In this document: one piece after another, positions 1 through 5,736 of the stretch
Position numbering within the stretch: the first letter of the stretch is position 1
Layout of the letters: each line of letters starts with the position of its first letter
The notes under the pieces: model-generated
The model's input: only the letters and a program-made list of their open reading frames with translations
Told to the model about the DNA's origin: nothing
Database searches by the model: none
Program-made: the position numbers and the translations under genes
Assembly: GCA_027074135.1 (NCBI GenBank)
Contig: JALTDM010000309.1
Location: forward strand, 11,101-16,836
Source of the DNA: Bacteroidales bacterium
GTDB taxonomy: Bacteria; Bacteroidota; Bacteroidia; Bacteroidales; JALTDM01
DNA length: 5,736 bases
Direction of reading: 5' to 3'

Positions 1-9
1 ATCTATTTT

Positions 10-65
10 ATATGTCATATTTGAAACATTAATGTTATATTTTCGTATAAAATTTCAAATTTGAA
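10..65. promoter_or_regulatory. Palindrome cluster upstream of hipB, candidate HipB operators
   Basis: Three inverted repeats are visible in the leader before hipB: ATATGTCATAT at 10-20 (5-bp arms around one base), AACATTAATGTT at 25-36 (perfect, 12 bp) and TTCAAATTTGAA at 54-65 (perfect, 12 bp). HipB-type antitoxins are known to bind palindromes upstream of their own operon as dimers, so autorepression through these sites is a reasonable inference. The third palindrome contains CAAATTTG (56-63), one mismatch from the Bacteroidota -7 box TAnnTTTG, so a bound repressor could cover the promoter. No convincing -33 box was found. AT-rich DNA produces some palindromes by chance, which limits confidence. 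Confidence 0.45.
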
Positions 66-72
66 CCTTAAA

Positions 73-378
73 ATGATTGATATCTACGAATTATCAGACA
101 AAGAAATGTTAGAAAGAATAGGTGAAAATTTTAAAAGAATCAGGCTTTTAATTAACATTTCACAGAAAAAAATAGCAGAAAAATCCGGTATTAGCCTATC
201 TACAATCAAAAGATTTGAAAAAGGCGAACCAATATCAACTTTATATCTGGTTAGACTTTTCAGAGCCATTAACAGACTTGATGAACTGGATAAATTATTT
301 ATCGTCCCCGGATTTTCAAGTCGTGAAATGCGGATGTTGTCAAACAAAATAAGGAAAAGAGCTTCAAGAAACCATTAA
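73..378 (+). CDS. hipB: HipB-like XRE-family antitoxin / transcriptional repressor
   Basis: This is a small (101 aa) helix-turn-helix protein, the probable antitoxin and autorepressor of the HipA kinase encoded just downstream. The XRE/Cro fold covers about residues 17-70, with the helix-turn-helix near 30-49 (SQKKIAEKSGISLSTIKRFE) followed by the usual helices (STLYLVRLFRAINRLDEL). The C-terminal tail is basic (NKIRKRASRNH), as in many Bacteroidota HipB proteins. I chose the ATG at 73. An in-frame TTG at 61 would add four residues, but it lies inside a perfect palindrome that looks like an operator. The gap to hipA is 11 bp, so the two are almost certainly co-transcribed, antitoxin first as in the classical hipBA order. 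Identity as HipB rests on the fold plus this neighbour; alone it would be only an XRE regulator. Confidence 0.85.
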   Translation: MIDIYELSDKEMLERIGENFKRIRLLINISQKKIAEKSGISLSTIKRFEKGEPISTLYLVRLFRAINRLDELDKLFIVPGFSSREMRMLSNKIRKRASRNH

Positions 379-389
379 AAACTTTTGTT

Positions 390-1670
390 ATGGATAAAGC
401 TACAGTAAAAATATGGGATAAAAAAGCCGGTGATATAATATGGGAAGAAAATACTTTAACATCATATTTTATTTATGACGAAGACTTTTTAAAAAACGGG
501 TTTGATTTGTCTCCCTTTATTATGAAACGCAGTGAAGGTAAATTCCCTTTTAAATCTGATGTTTCAATGGAAACGGTATTTAAGAATTTACCTCCTGTTT
601 TTGCAGACTCTTTGCCTGATGATTTTGGAAATAATCTACTAAAAAGTTATTTAGATAGAACAGGGAAAAAATTAAATCCTGTTGAGAAATTACTCTATAT
701 AGGTAAACGAGGAATGGGAGCTTTGGAATATGAACCGAAAGTAAAACTTCTAAAGTCTAATGAAAATTTAGATTTGCAAGAAATAGTAAAGATCTTATCA
801 GAAATTTTAAGAAATAAAGAAAGTGAGAATCTGGGGAAAATAGGAGAAGAGGCATTTTTAAATATTCTTAAAGTAGGGGTTTCGGCAGGTGGTGCGAGAG
901 CAAAAATAATAGTTGCTATGGATAATGAAACAAAAGAATTAAAAGCCTGTGATGTAATTCATAAGGGTAATTATTCATATTGGTTAGTTAAACTAGACGG
1001 AGTAAAAGGTGTAAGTATTACCGATCCGCAAGGATACAGTAAAATAGAATACGCATATTATAAAATGGCAAAAATTGCAGGTATAGAAATGAATGATACT
1101 TTTTTGTTTCAAGAAGGACCGAGATGTCATTTTTTTACAAAACGCTTTGACAGAACAGACAAAGTAGAAAAAATACATATGTTATCACTAGCAGGACTGA
1201 GAGGATATAATTTTAAGGATCCTTTGGGATATTCTTATGAGAATGTATTTGACACAATTAGAAAATTAAAACTTAGTTTTTCAGCAATAGAACAACAATA
1301 CATTAGGACATTGTTTAATATTATAGCAAGAAACCAAGATGACCATGTAAAAAATATATCATTTTTGAAAGAAAAAGAAGGAGATTGGAAACTATCACCC
1401 GCCTATGATATTTCATACTCATACAACCCCGATGGATATTGGACAAAATCCCACCAATTGTCTTTAAGAGGGAAAAGAGATAATTTTACACAAAAGGATC
1501 TTATCGAATTTGGCAAAGTACAAGGGATTAGAAACCCTAAGAAATATATAGAACAAGTAACGGAAGCAGTTAGCCAATGGGAAAAAATTGCTAAAGAAGT
1601 AGATATTCCGAAGCATCAAATTGAAAAAATTAGCAATGCTCACAGGTTGTATTTAGGTATGAATAAATAA
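390..1670 (+). CDS. hipA: HipA-family serine/threonine kinase toxin
   Basis: This is a full-length HipA toxin (426 aa; E. coli HipA is about 440), a cytoplasmic kinase of the PI3/4-kinase-like fold. The E. coli enzyme phosphorylates glutamyl-tRNA synthetase; the target here is unknown. The N-terminal subdomain (about 1-120) carries family landmarks FADSLPDDFGNNLL (71-84) and LLYIGKRGMGALEYEP (101-116). SAGGARAK (165-172) matches the E. coli loop SIAGAQEK, placing S165 at the autophosphorylated Ser150. KRFDR (251-255) is the conserved RFDR motif. The catalytic loop QDDHVKN (316-322) supplies D317 and N322, and PAYD (337-340) supplies the metal-binding D340, equivalent to E. coli D309, N314 and D332. 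All catalytic positions look intact, so an active kinase is expected. It follows hipB by 11 bp, and no terminator is evident after its TAA. Confidence 0.93.
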   Translation: MDKATVKIWDKKAGDIIWEENTLTSYFIYDEDFLKNGFDLSPFIMKRSEGKFPFKSDVSMETVFKNLPPVFADSLPDDFGNNLLKSYLDRTGKKLNPVEKLLYIGKRGMGALEYEPKVKLLKSNENLDLQEIVKILSEILRNKESENLGKIGEEAFLNILKVGVSAGGARAKIIVAMDNETKELKACDVIHKGNYSYWLVKLDGVKGVSITDPQGYSKIEYAYYKMAKIAGIEMNDTFLFQEGPRCHFFTKRFDRTDKVEKIHMLSLAGLRGYNFKDPLGYSYENVFDTIRKLKLSFSAIEQQYIRTLFNIIARNQDDHVKNISFLKEKEGDWKLSPAYDISYSYNPDGYWTKSHQLSLRGKRDNFTQKDLIEFGKVQGIRNPKKYIEQVTEAVSQWEKIAKEVDIPKHQIEKISNAHRLYLGMNK

Positions 1671-1704
1671 AAGACTTTAAAGACGACACTATCTAATAAA
1701 CTTT

Positions 1705-1812
1705 CAATGTCTTACCAATACCGTTTACTATGACAGGTTATCTACACTGGCAAATTTCGGATTTTACAATCCCGGTATAAATGCAAATGTGTATTTGAAG
1801 TCTAATTTTTAG
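1705..1812 (+). pseudogene. C-terminal remnant of a TonB-dependent receptor
   Basis: Read in frame to the TAG at 1810-1812, this stretch gives a peptide with YYDRLSTLANFGFYNPG followed by INANVYLKSNF and the stop. It resembles the last strands of Bacteroidota TonB-dependent outer-membrane receptors: an LTN-x-YYDR segment, an F-x-NPGxN turn, then an alternating final beta strand ending in Phe, the usual signal for beta-barrel insertion. No start codon or barrel body precedes it; the frame is closed by a TAA at 1678-1680, just after hipA, and it differs from the hipA frame. The recognisable homology starts near 1705-1711. It is therefore a gene tail left after deletion or replacement of the upstream part. 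The stop overlaps the convergent DUF4835 gene end by 4 bp. The call is from pattern recognition of a short peptide. Confidence 0.68.
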
Positions 1813-2714
1813 TTGGAAGATTTTCTTATTTTTTCGTAATTGGAAGCGTTGCTCGGGTCTGTTTCTTTAAGAATATTTATTACCCTGGCTTTTTCGTCAG
1901 GCTGTGCTTCTTTAAATATATTTATAAGTTCTTGTGATTTTGCATCATAAAAAAGCTGTACAAGCATGTTACCCGGTTGTTCACGATAAACTTTTCTTAC
2001 AAGTTGTAAACTTTCAGCAATAACAGCCCTACCATCAGCGGGTTTGTCTGCCATAATATCTAACCCCAAGCGATGATATTGATAATAACATTGCCTAAGA
2101 GGTTGAAATTTTTTATCAAGAATATTATGTACAAGCCAGTATCTGTTTTTTGTGCTTTCAAAGGCTTTCCATCCTTTTTCTCTGGCATTTTGCATATTAT
2201 TAACAATTTTTTCAGCTTTTTTAAAAAATTCCGTACCACCAAGTTGTGAAAAAGAATCAAAATCATATCCTAAAATTACATAAGCATAATATGCCAACAC
2301 TGATACCAAATTTGGATTAGCGGTGTTTTCGTTAAATTGCATTGGTTGGAATTGTGAATATTGAAACCTGAAGTTATTATCTTTGAAGTTGAAAAGCATT
2401 GTTTTGTAGTTGGAATTGTAAACGGGACGAACGGATTGTACTTGTATGCTTGCCTGAAACTCATCTACGGATATTGCTTTTGAAATGGTGATGAAAAAAG
2501 TGCATTCTATTCTTTCTTCGTTGCTGAAAACATATTTGCTCCATTTAGTGTTGTTCATAAATTCGTAAATGTCTTTCTGCATATCTTGAAAGACTTTTTT
2601 ACTTACCCCTTGTACTTGGGACGAATTTATTTGAACACGGCAATTCAGTTCTTGAGAATATGAAATTACCGCTGAGGCAACCATTATATATATGAGAGAT
2701 AATATTTTTTTCAT
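1809..2714 (-). CDS. porD: DUF4835 family protein, PorD-type component linked to type IX secretion
   Basis: This is a 301-aa exported protein. Residues 1-20 form a signal peptide (MKK, hydrophobic core, SYS before QEL) with no lipobox cysteine, so a periplasmic or outer-membrane-associated location is expected. The mature part begins QELNCRVQINSSQVQG, the family opening, followed by a beta-rich half with VQSVRPVYNSNYKT (92-105) and FNFKDNNFRFQY (108-119), then a mostly helical half including LAYYAYVILGYDFDSFSQLGG (140-160). It matches the Bacteroidota DUF4835 family in length, order and motifs. As I recall, current naming calls this family PorD and ties it to the type IX secretion system; I hold the family more firmly than the function. 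It is the last gene of the bamD-rpoZ-coaBC operon, 10 bp after coaBC. In many Bacteroidota recN follows, but here the neighbour is the receptor remnant and hipBA. Confidence 0.85.
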   Translation of the reverse strand: MKKILSLIYIMVASAVISYSQELNCRVQINSSQVQGVSKKVFQDMQKDIYEFMNNTKWSKYVFSNEERIECTFFITISKAISVDEFQASIQVQSVRPVYNSNYKTMLFNFKDNNFRFQYSQFQPMQFNENTANPNLVSVLAYYAYVILGYDFDSFSQLGGTEFFKKAEKIVNNMQNAREKGWKAFESTKNRYWLVHNILDKKFQPLRQCYYQYHRLGLDIMADKPADGRAVIAESLQLVRKVYREQPGNMLVQLFYDAKSQELINIFKEAQPDEKARVINILKETDPSNASNYEKIRKSSN

Positions 2715-2724
2715 ATCCGAAAAC

Positions 2725-3939
2725 TTATTTCAACAAGTCAACCAGGTAGTTTACAATATCTTCAGCAACTTTTCTTTTGTGTTTTAACTCAAAAACGGTT
2801 TTTTTATTGTTTTTGTCTATTATTGTTATTTTATTGGTATCTGTTCCAAATCCTGCTCCTTTGTCTTTTAATGAATTTAGTACAATGAAATTTAAGTTCT
2901 TGGATATTAGCTTTTTACTTGCATTTAGCAATTCGTTATTCATTTCCAAAGCAAAGCCGACTGTTATTTGCTTGTCTTTTTTTATTTTTCCCATTTCGGC
3001 TGCAATGTCAGGGTTTTTTTCTAGCTTTATTTCCAAGGATGCTTTATTTTCTCGCTTGATTTTGCTACCAATAGTAGAAACAGGTCTGAAATCAGCTACG
3101 GCGGCTGCAAAAATAGCTCCGTCGGATTCCGGGAAATGCTTTCTTACTACATCAAGCATTTCTACAGTTGACATAATTTTGTGAACAGTAATATTGGACT
3201 GGATGGGGTAGGGTATGGAAACATGACCTGAAACAAGATGTACTTCTGCACCGCGAAAGGCTAGTTCTTCAGCTATGGCAAATCCCATTTTACCTGATGA
3301 AAAATTGCCAATGAAGCGTACAGGATCTATTTTTTCGTAAGTAGGACCTGCGGTTACAATAAATGTTTTACCGTTTAATGAATTTTTTTTTTGAAAGAAT
3401 AAAATAATTTCTTGCAATATAGTTTCTGGTTCCGGCATCCTACCTTTACCTGTTAATCCGCTTGCAAGTTCTCCTTCTTCTGCTTCCAACACGATATGGT
3501 TTTGTCTGTCCGACAAAATTTTGATGTTGTTTTGTGTTGCGGGATGATTATACATATCAACATCCATAGCAGGAACGACAATAACGGGAGCGGGAGTTGC
3601 CAGATAAACTGCAAGTAGTAAATTGTCAGCTTGTCCATATGCCATTTTGGATAAAGTATTGGCTGTCGTAGGAGCAATTACCATTAAATCACAGTTGCGG
3701 GCAAGGCCAATATGGCTGTGCCAATCACCTGTGTTTTGTTCGAAGAAATCGGAATAAACGGGCTTTTGTGAAACAGTAGATAGAGTAAGTGGTGTTATGA
3801 AATTTTTTGAATATGGTGTTTGAATAACTTGAACTTCTGCACCTTCTTTTATAAGCAGTCTGATAAGACTGGGAATTTTATAAGCGGCTATACCGCCGCT
3901 TATTCCCACGAGTATTTTTTTACCGTCAAGCGATGGCAT
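2725..3939 (-). CDS. coaBC: Bifunctional phosphopantothenoylcysteine decarboxylase / phosphopantothenate-cysteine ligase CoaBC
   Basis: This is a cytoplasmic enzyme of coenzyme A synthesis: the CoaB half joins cysteine to 4'-phosphopantothenate and the FMN-dependent CoaC half decarboxylates the product. At 404 aa it is full length. CoaC (about 6-185) shows the flavin-binding GISGGIAAYK (12-21), the catalytic histidine H76 in HSHIGL, PTTANTLSKMA (90-100), PAMDVDMYNHP (123-133) and the lid LASGLTGKGRM (158-168). CoaB (about 190-404) shows TAGPTYEKIDPVRFIGNFSSGKMG (196-219, N212 matching E. coli N210), AAAVADFRP (278-286), KIKR (293-296) and EKNPDIAA (307-314). Two E. coli active-site positions differ: the PAMN asparagine is D126, and the lid cysteine (Cys158) is S160; I believe both recur in Bacteroidota. 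The ATG lies 2 bp after rpoZ, indicating translational coupling. Confidence 0.96.
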   Translation of the reverse strand: MPSLDGKKILVGISGGIAAYKIPSLIRLLIKEGAEVQVIQTPYSKNFITPLTLSTVSQKPVYSDFFEQNTGDWHSHIGLARNCDLMVIAPTTANTLSKMAYGQADNLLLAVYLATPAPVIVVPAMDVDMYNHPATQNNIKILSDRQNHIVLEAEEGELASGLTGKGRMPEPETILQEIILFFQKKNSLNGKTFIVTAGPTYEKIDPVRFIGNFSSGKMGFAIAEELAFRGAEVHLVSGHVSIPYPIQSNITVHKIMSTVEMLDVVRKHFPESDGAIFAAAVADFRPVSTIGSKIKRENKASLEIKLEKNPDIAAEMGKIKKDKQITVGFALEMNNELLNASKKLISKNLNFIVLNSLKDKGAGFGTDTNKITIIDKNNKKTVFELKHKRKVAEDIVNYLVDLLK

Positions 3940-3941
3940 TC

Positions 3942-4280
3942 TTATTCTTTTGGTTCTTCTTTTTCAGGTATTTCAAATTCCAACTCTCCTTTAAGAAACT
4001 CTTCAGTAGCATAAAGTACAGGTTTTGGAAGTTTTTCATAAAACTTTGAAATTTCAATTTGCTCTTGATTTTCAAAAATTTCTTCCAAATTGTCTGTATA
4101 GGATGAGAATTCTTCCAATTTTTTATCAAGTTCTTCTTTCATTTCTACGGAAATCTGATTTGCTCTTTTTCCTATTACCATAACAGATTGATATACATTT
4201 CCTGTTTGTCTGTCCAAATCATGTATGTTTCTTGTTACTGTTGAAGTAGGGATACCTTTTGTTTTTCTGAAATCTACCAT
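3942..4280 (-). CDS. rpoZ: RNA polymerase omega subunit, Bacteroidota type
   Basis: This 112-aa protein is the divergent Bacteroidota form of omega, which helps fold and stabilise the beta' subunit of RNA polymerase. Landmarks are TSTVTRNIHDLDRQTGNVYQ (12-31), the omega signature region VIGKRANQIS (35-44), the charged helix KEELDKKLEEF (48-58) and QIEISKFYEKLPKP (74-87), followed by an acidic tail (EIPEKEEPKE) extending beyond the folded core. The N-terminal part aligns with the family from MVDFRKTKGIPTSTVTR, so I chose the ATG at 4280, 4 bp after the bamD stop. An upstream in-frame ATG at 4316 would add 12 lysine/asparagine-rich residues and overlap bamD by 32 bp, which is less likely. It sits between bamD and coaBC, as is usual in this phylum. 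Confidence 0.93.
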   Translation of the reverse strand: MVDFRKTKGIPTSTVTRNIHDLDRQTGNVYQSVMVIGKRANQISVEMKEELDKKLEEFSSYTDNLEEIFENQEQIEISKFYEKLPKPVLYATEEFLKGELEFEIPEKEEPKE

Positions 4281-4284
4281 GGTT

Positions 4285-5106
4285 TTATGATTTTTTTTGT
4301 TTATCACTGTTTTCAATATAATTCATAGCTTCTTTATAAATGCGTTTTGCATCTTTTATATATTTTGAATCAGGAAATTGATCTACAAGGTTATAATAAT
4401 ATTCCACTGTATCATTATATCGTTTATATTTTTTCCCTTCTACGCTATTTTTTGCTAATAATATTCCTGATTTTAATATGTTATATAGTACTTTTTCTCG
4501 ATATGGTGTATTGGGATAATCTTGCAAGACATTATTTAATGCTACTATTGCAGCCTTATAGTGACCAAGTTTCAGGTAAAGATAAGCATTGTTGTATGCT
4601 TTGGTTTGTATTTTGTAGTTTAGATGGTTAATGAGGTGATTTACAGAGTCTTTTAACTCTGTTTGCGGATAATGAGTTAAGAAGAGTTTTAAATGGTCAA
4701 TTGCTTTGTAAGTGTAAGTTTGATCTAAGCTGGGTGACGGGGAATAATCATATAAACAATATGCTGCCATAAACTCACACTCTTCGGCGTGTTTACTCAA
4801 AGGATAGGTTTTATAGAACTTGTCAAAATAATATGCAGCTAACAACACATCTCCTGTATAATAAGTGCAGTATGCGTAATAATATTCTACTTCTTCAGCT
4901 TTTTCTGTTCCTTTGAAAACTGTAGTAAGTTCTTGAAATAGCGTGATTGCCCTGTCAAAATCTTTATTCTTGTAATATTCTACGGCTTTTTGGTATTTTA
5001 AATTATAATCCGTGCTTTTTAATAATTTTTGATATTCACTACAAGAGGAAAATATGAAAATAAAAGCTATAGTTGGAATTATGTATTTGATTTTCAATAG
5101 TTTCAT
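4285..5106 (-). CDS. bamD: Outer membrane assembly lipoprotein BamD
   Basis: BamD is the essential lipoprotein partner of BamA in the beta-barrel assembly machine, anchored on the periplasmic face of the outer membrane. From the ATG at 5106 the protein is 273 aa. A lipoprotein signal runs MKLLKIKYIIPTIAFIF then FSSC, making C22 the lipidated residue; S23 follows, with no inner-membrane retention Asp. Then come the family opening SEYQKLLKSTDY and about five TPR-like helix pairs: roughly 37-66 (YYKNKDFDRAITLFQEL), 73-105, 134-165, 175-200 (LGHYKAAIVALNNVLQDYP) and 232-262. The frame stays open upstream to a TTG at 5136, but that codon lies inside the predicted -7 promoter box, so it cannot be the start. 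bamD is first in an operon with rpoZ, coaBC and porD, joining envelope assembly to housekeeping genes. Confidence 0.93.
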   Translation of the reverse strand: MKLLKIKYIIPTIAFIFIFSSCSEYQKLLKSTDYNLKYQKAVEYYKNKDFDRAITLFQELTTVFKGTEKAEEVEYYYAYCTYYTGDVLLAAYYFDKFYKTYPLSKHAEECEFMAAYCLYDYSPSPSLDQTYTYKAIDHLKLFLTHYPQTELKDSVNHLINHLNYKIQTKAYNNAYLYLKLGHYKAAIVALNNVLQDYPNTPYREKVLYNILKSGILLAKNSVEGKKYKRYNDTVEYYYNLVDQFPDSKYIKDAKRIYKEAMNYIENSDKQKKS

Positions 5107-5268
5107 GTCGATGATGCAAAATTTTGCAAAGTGCAAATTTACTAATAAAAAACGAATAAATTACAAAAATATTTTGTAGTATTGCATTTTTAGAAATATT
5201 TATAAAAATTTAAAAAACCTCAATTCAAGTAATAAATGCAACTTTTAGTAGGGAAAAGTAAATATTAA
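5107..5268. other. AT-rich intergenic region between bamD and the IS30 fragment
   Basis: About 160 bp separate the bamD start from the first recognisable transposase sequence. Apart from the predicted operon promoter I see no gene, RNA or terminator. A loose inverted pair, TGCATTT at 5183-5189 and AAATGCA at 5234-5240, is separated by 44 bp. The end of the insertion sequence should fall somewhere in 5190-5268, but its exact left terminal repeat cannot be set without the right end. Confidence 0.5.
5134..5166 (-). promoter_or_regulatory. Predicted promoter of the bamD-rpoZ-coaBC-porD operon
   Basis: On the minus strand, TAAATTTG (plus-strand 5134-5141) is an exact match to the Bacteroidota -7 consensus TAnnTTTG. 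A TTG for the -33 element lies at 5164-5166 (within TTTTTGTAA), giving a 22-bp spacer, slightly longer than typical. Transcription would begin near 5127-5130, leaving a leader of about 20 nt before the bamD ATG at 5106. No other promoter-like site is evident within the operon gaps, which are too short. Confidence 0.6.
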
Positions 5269-5736
5269 ATTTACAAGACACAAAGATACACAATTTCAGT
5301 AATGTTGGAACAAGGATTTACACAAAAAGAAATTGCTGATACAATAGGTAAAAATAAGTCTGTTATATCAAGAGAAATAAAAAGAAATTGTAATAAACGA
5401 AACGGTAGAGGTATAATCCTGATTTTGCTCATAGAAAGTATCTTAACAGATTGGGAAATAAGCCGAAAAAGAAAAGTTTTGATAAAAAAGTTAAGCAATA
5501 CGTAATTTACTGGCTTAAGAATGATTATAGCCCAGAACAAATTGTCGGTAGAGCAAAACTGAAAGGTGAAAACTGCGTTAGTCACAAAACAATTTACCGG
5601 TTTATATGGAAAGATAAAAATAATGGCGGAACATTATATGAACATCTGAGAAGAAAAGGCAGACGGTACAGAAAAATAGGAAAACTAAAAGACAGTAGAG
5701 GTATTATTAAAGATAGAGTTGATATAAATATGCGCC
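5267..5736 (+). mobile_element. IS30-family insertion sequence, left part only
   Basis: The right edge of the window holds the 5' portion of an IS30-family element, recognised from its transposase. The left boundary is somewhere between about 5190 and 5268; TGCAACTTTTAGTAGGG at 5237-5253 is one possible terminal-repeat region but cannot be confirmed. The right terminal repeat, target-site duplication and DDE catalytic domain lie outside the window. The element points away from bamD and stays clear of the predicted operon promoter. Confidence 0.7.
5269..5736 (+). pseudogene. IS30-family transposase, frameshifted and truncated by the window end
   Basis: The N-terminal helix-turn-helix domain reads QRYTISVMLEQGFTQKEIAD, then a segment ending ISREIKRNCNKRNGR, in the frame of the ATG at 5302, typical of IS30 transposases. 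Near 5410-5412 the frame breaks: the original frame runs on as unrelated sequence to a TAA at 5503-5505. The family sequence resumes one frame over from 5412 (YNPDFAHRKYLNR, then YSPEQIVGRAKLKGENCVSHKTIYR, LYEHLRRKGRRYRK and RVDINMR) and is open to the window end. One missing base (or two extra) explains this. Homology begins before 5302 with no proper start codon; FT-K-TQRY would be restored by one extra A near 5275-5277, suggesting a second frameshift. The DWEGDT-type catalytic region lies beyond the window. The gene is probably inactive unless the shifts are sequence errors. Confidence 0.82.

Noticed and set aside
61..72. TTG at 61 as the hipB start.
   Set aside because: It lies inside the perfect palindrome 54-65, and an ATG follows four codons later in the same frame.
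1675..1682. CTTTAAAG palindrome just after hipA as a terminator.
   Set aside because: It has only 4-bp arms, no GC stem and no following T-run.
1..1710. Possible flanking direct repeat of the hipBA module (ATCTATTTTA at 1-10 versus ATCTAATAAA at 1691-1700).
   Set aside because: Only the first five or so bases match well in AT-rich DNA, and the left boundary of the module is unknown because the window starts there.
2777..3184. 135-codon plus-strand open frame opposite coaBC.
   Set aside because: The minus strand here is unmistakably the CoaB domain; the plus-strand translation has no recognisable motif and its length is explained by codon bias of the opposite strand.
3942..4129. Minus-strand alternative-frame open stretches overlapping rpoZ and reaching the coaBC start.
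   Set aside because: They are out of frame with the conserved omega sequence and have low-complexity Lys/Asn-rich translations.
5183..5240. Inverted pair TGCATTT / AAATGCA in the bamD upstream region as a terminator, operator or IS end.
   Set aside because: The arms are only 7 bp with a 44-bp loop and no U-tract, so it is easily due to chance.
1..5736. CRISPR arrays, tRNA or rRNA genes, riboswitches.
   Set aside because: No regularly spaced repeats, cloverleaf sequences or recognisable structured leaders were seen on either strand.

Overview
The window looks like chromosome from an AT-rich member of the Bacteroidota, probably Bacteroidales-like. The evidence is a minus-strand block in the order bamD, rpoZ (the divergent Bacteroidota omega type), coaBC and a DUF4835/PorD-type gene. 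Further support comes from a promoter match to the Bacteroidota sigma consensus (TAnnTTTG), the absence of clear Shine-Dalgarno sequences, and a TonB-dependent-receptor tail typical of this phylum.

Layout. Positions 1-72 are a short AT-rich leader with three palindromes. It precedes a plus-strand hipB-hipA toxin-antitoxin pair (73-1670) whose HipA kinase residues all look intact. Directly after hipA, about 1705-1812, lies the last ~35 codons of a TonB-dependent receptor with no gene body in front of it, so the hipBA module appears to sit at a rearrangement scar. From 5106 down to 1809 on the minus strand runs a tight operon: bamD (outer-membrane assembly lipoprotein), rpoZ (RNA polymerase omega), coaBC (coenzyme A synthesis) and porD/DUF4835 (secreted, linked to type IX secretion). 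Intergenic gaps are 4, 2 and 10 bp. A good promoter for this operon lies at 5134-5166. Beyond it, from about 5269 to the right edge, is the 5' part of an IS30-family transposase on the plus strand. It is broken by at least one frameshift and cut by the window end.

How the parts relate. The minus-strand block is conserved housekeeping and envelope biogenesis. The two flanks are accessory DNA: toxin-antitoxin plus receptor remnant on one side, decayed insertion sequence on the other. hipA and the operon converge with no visible terminator between them. I see no clearly new system. The points most worth a second look are the hipBA/receptor junction, the palindrome cluster before hipB, and two active-site substitutions in CoaBC.
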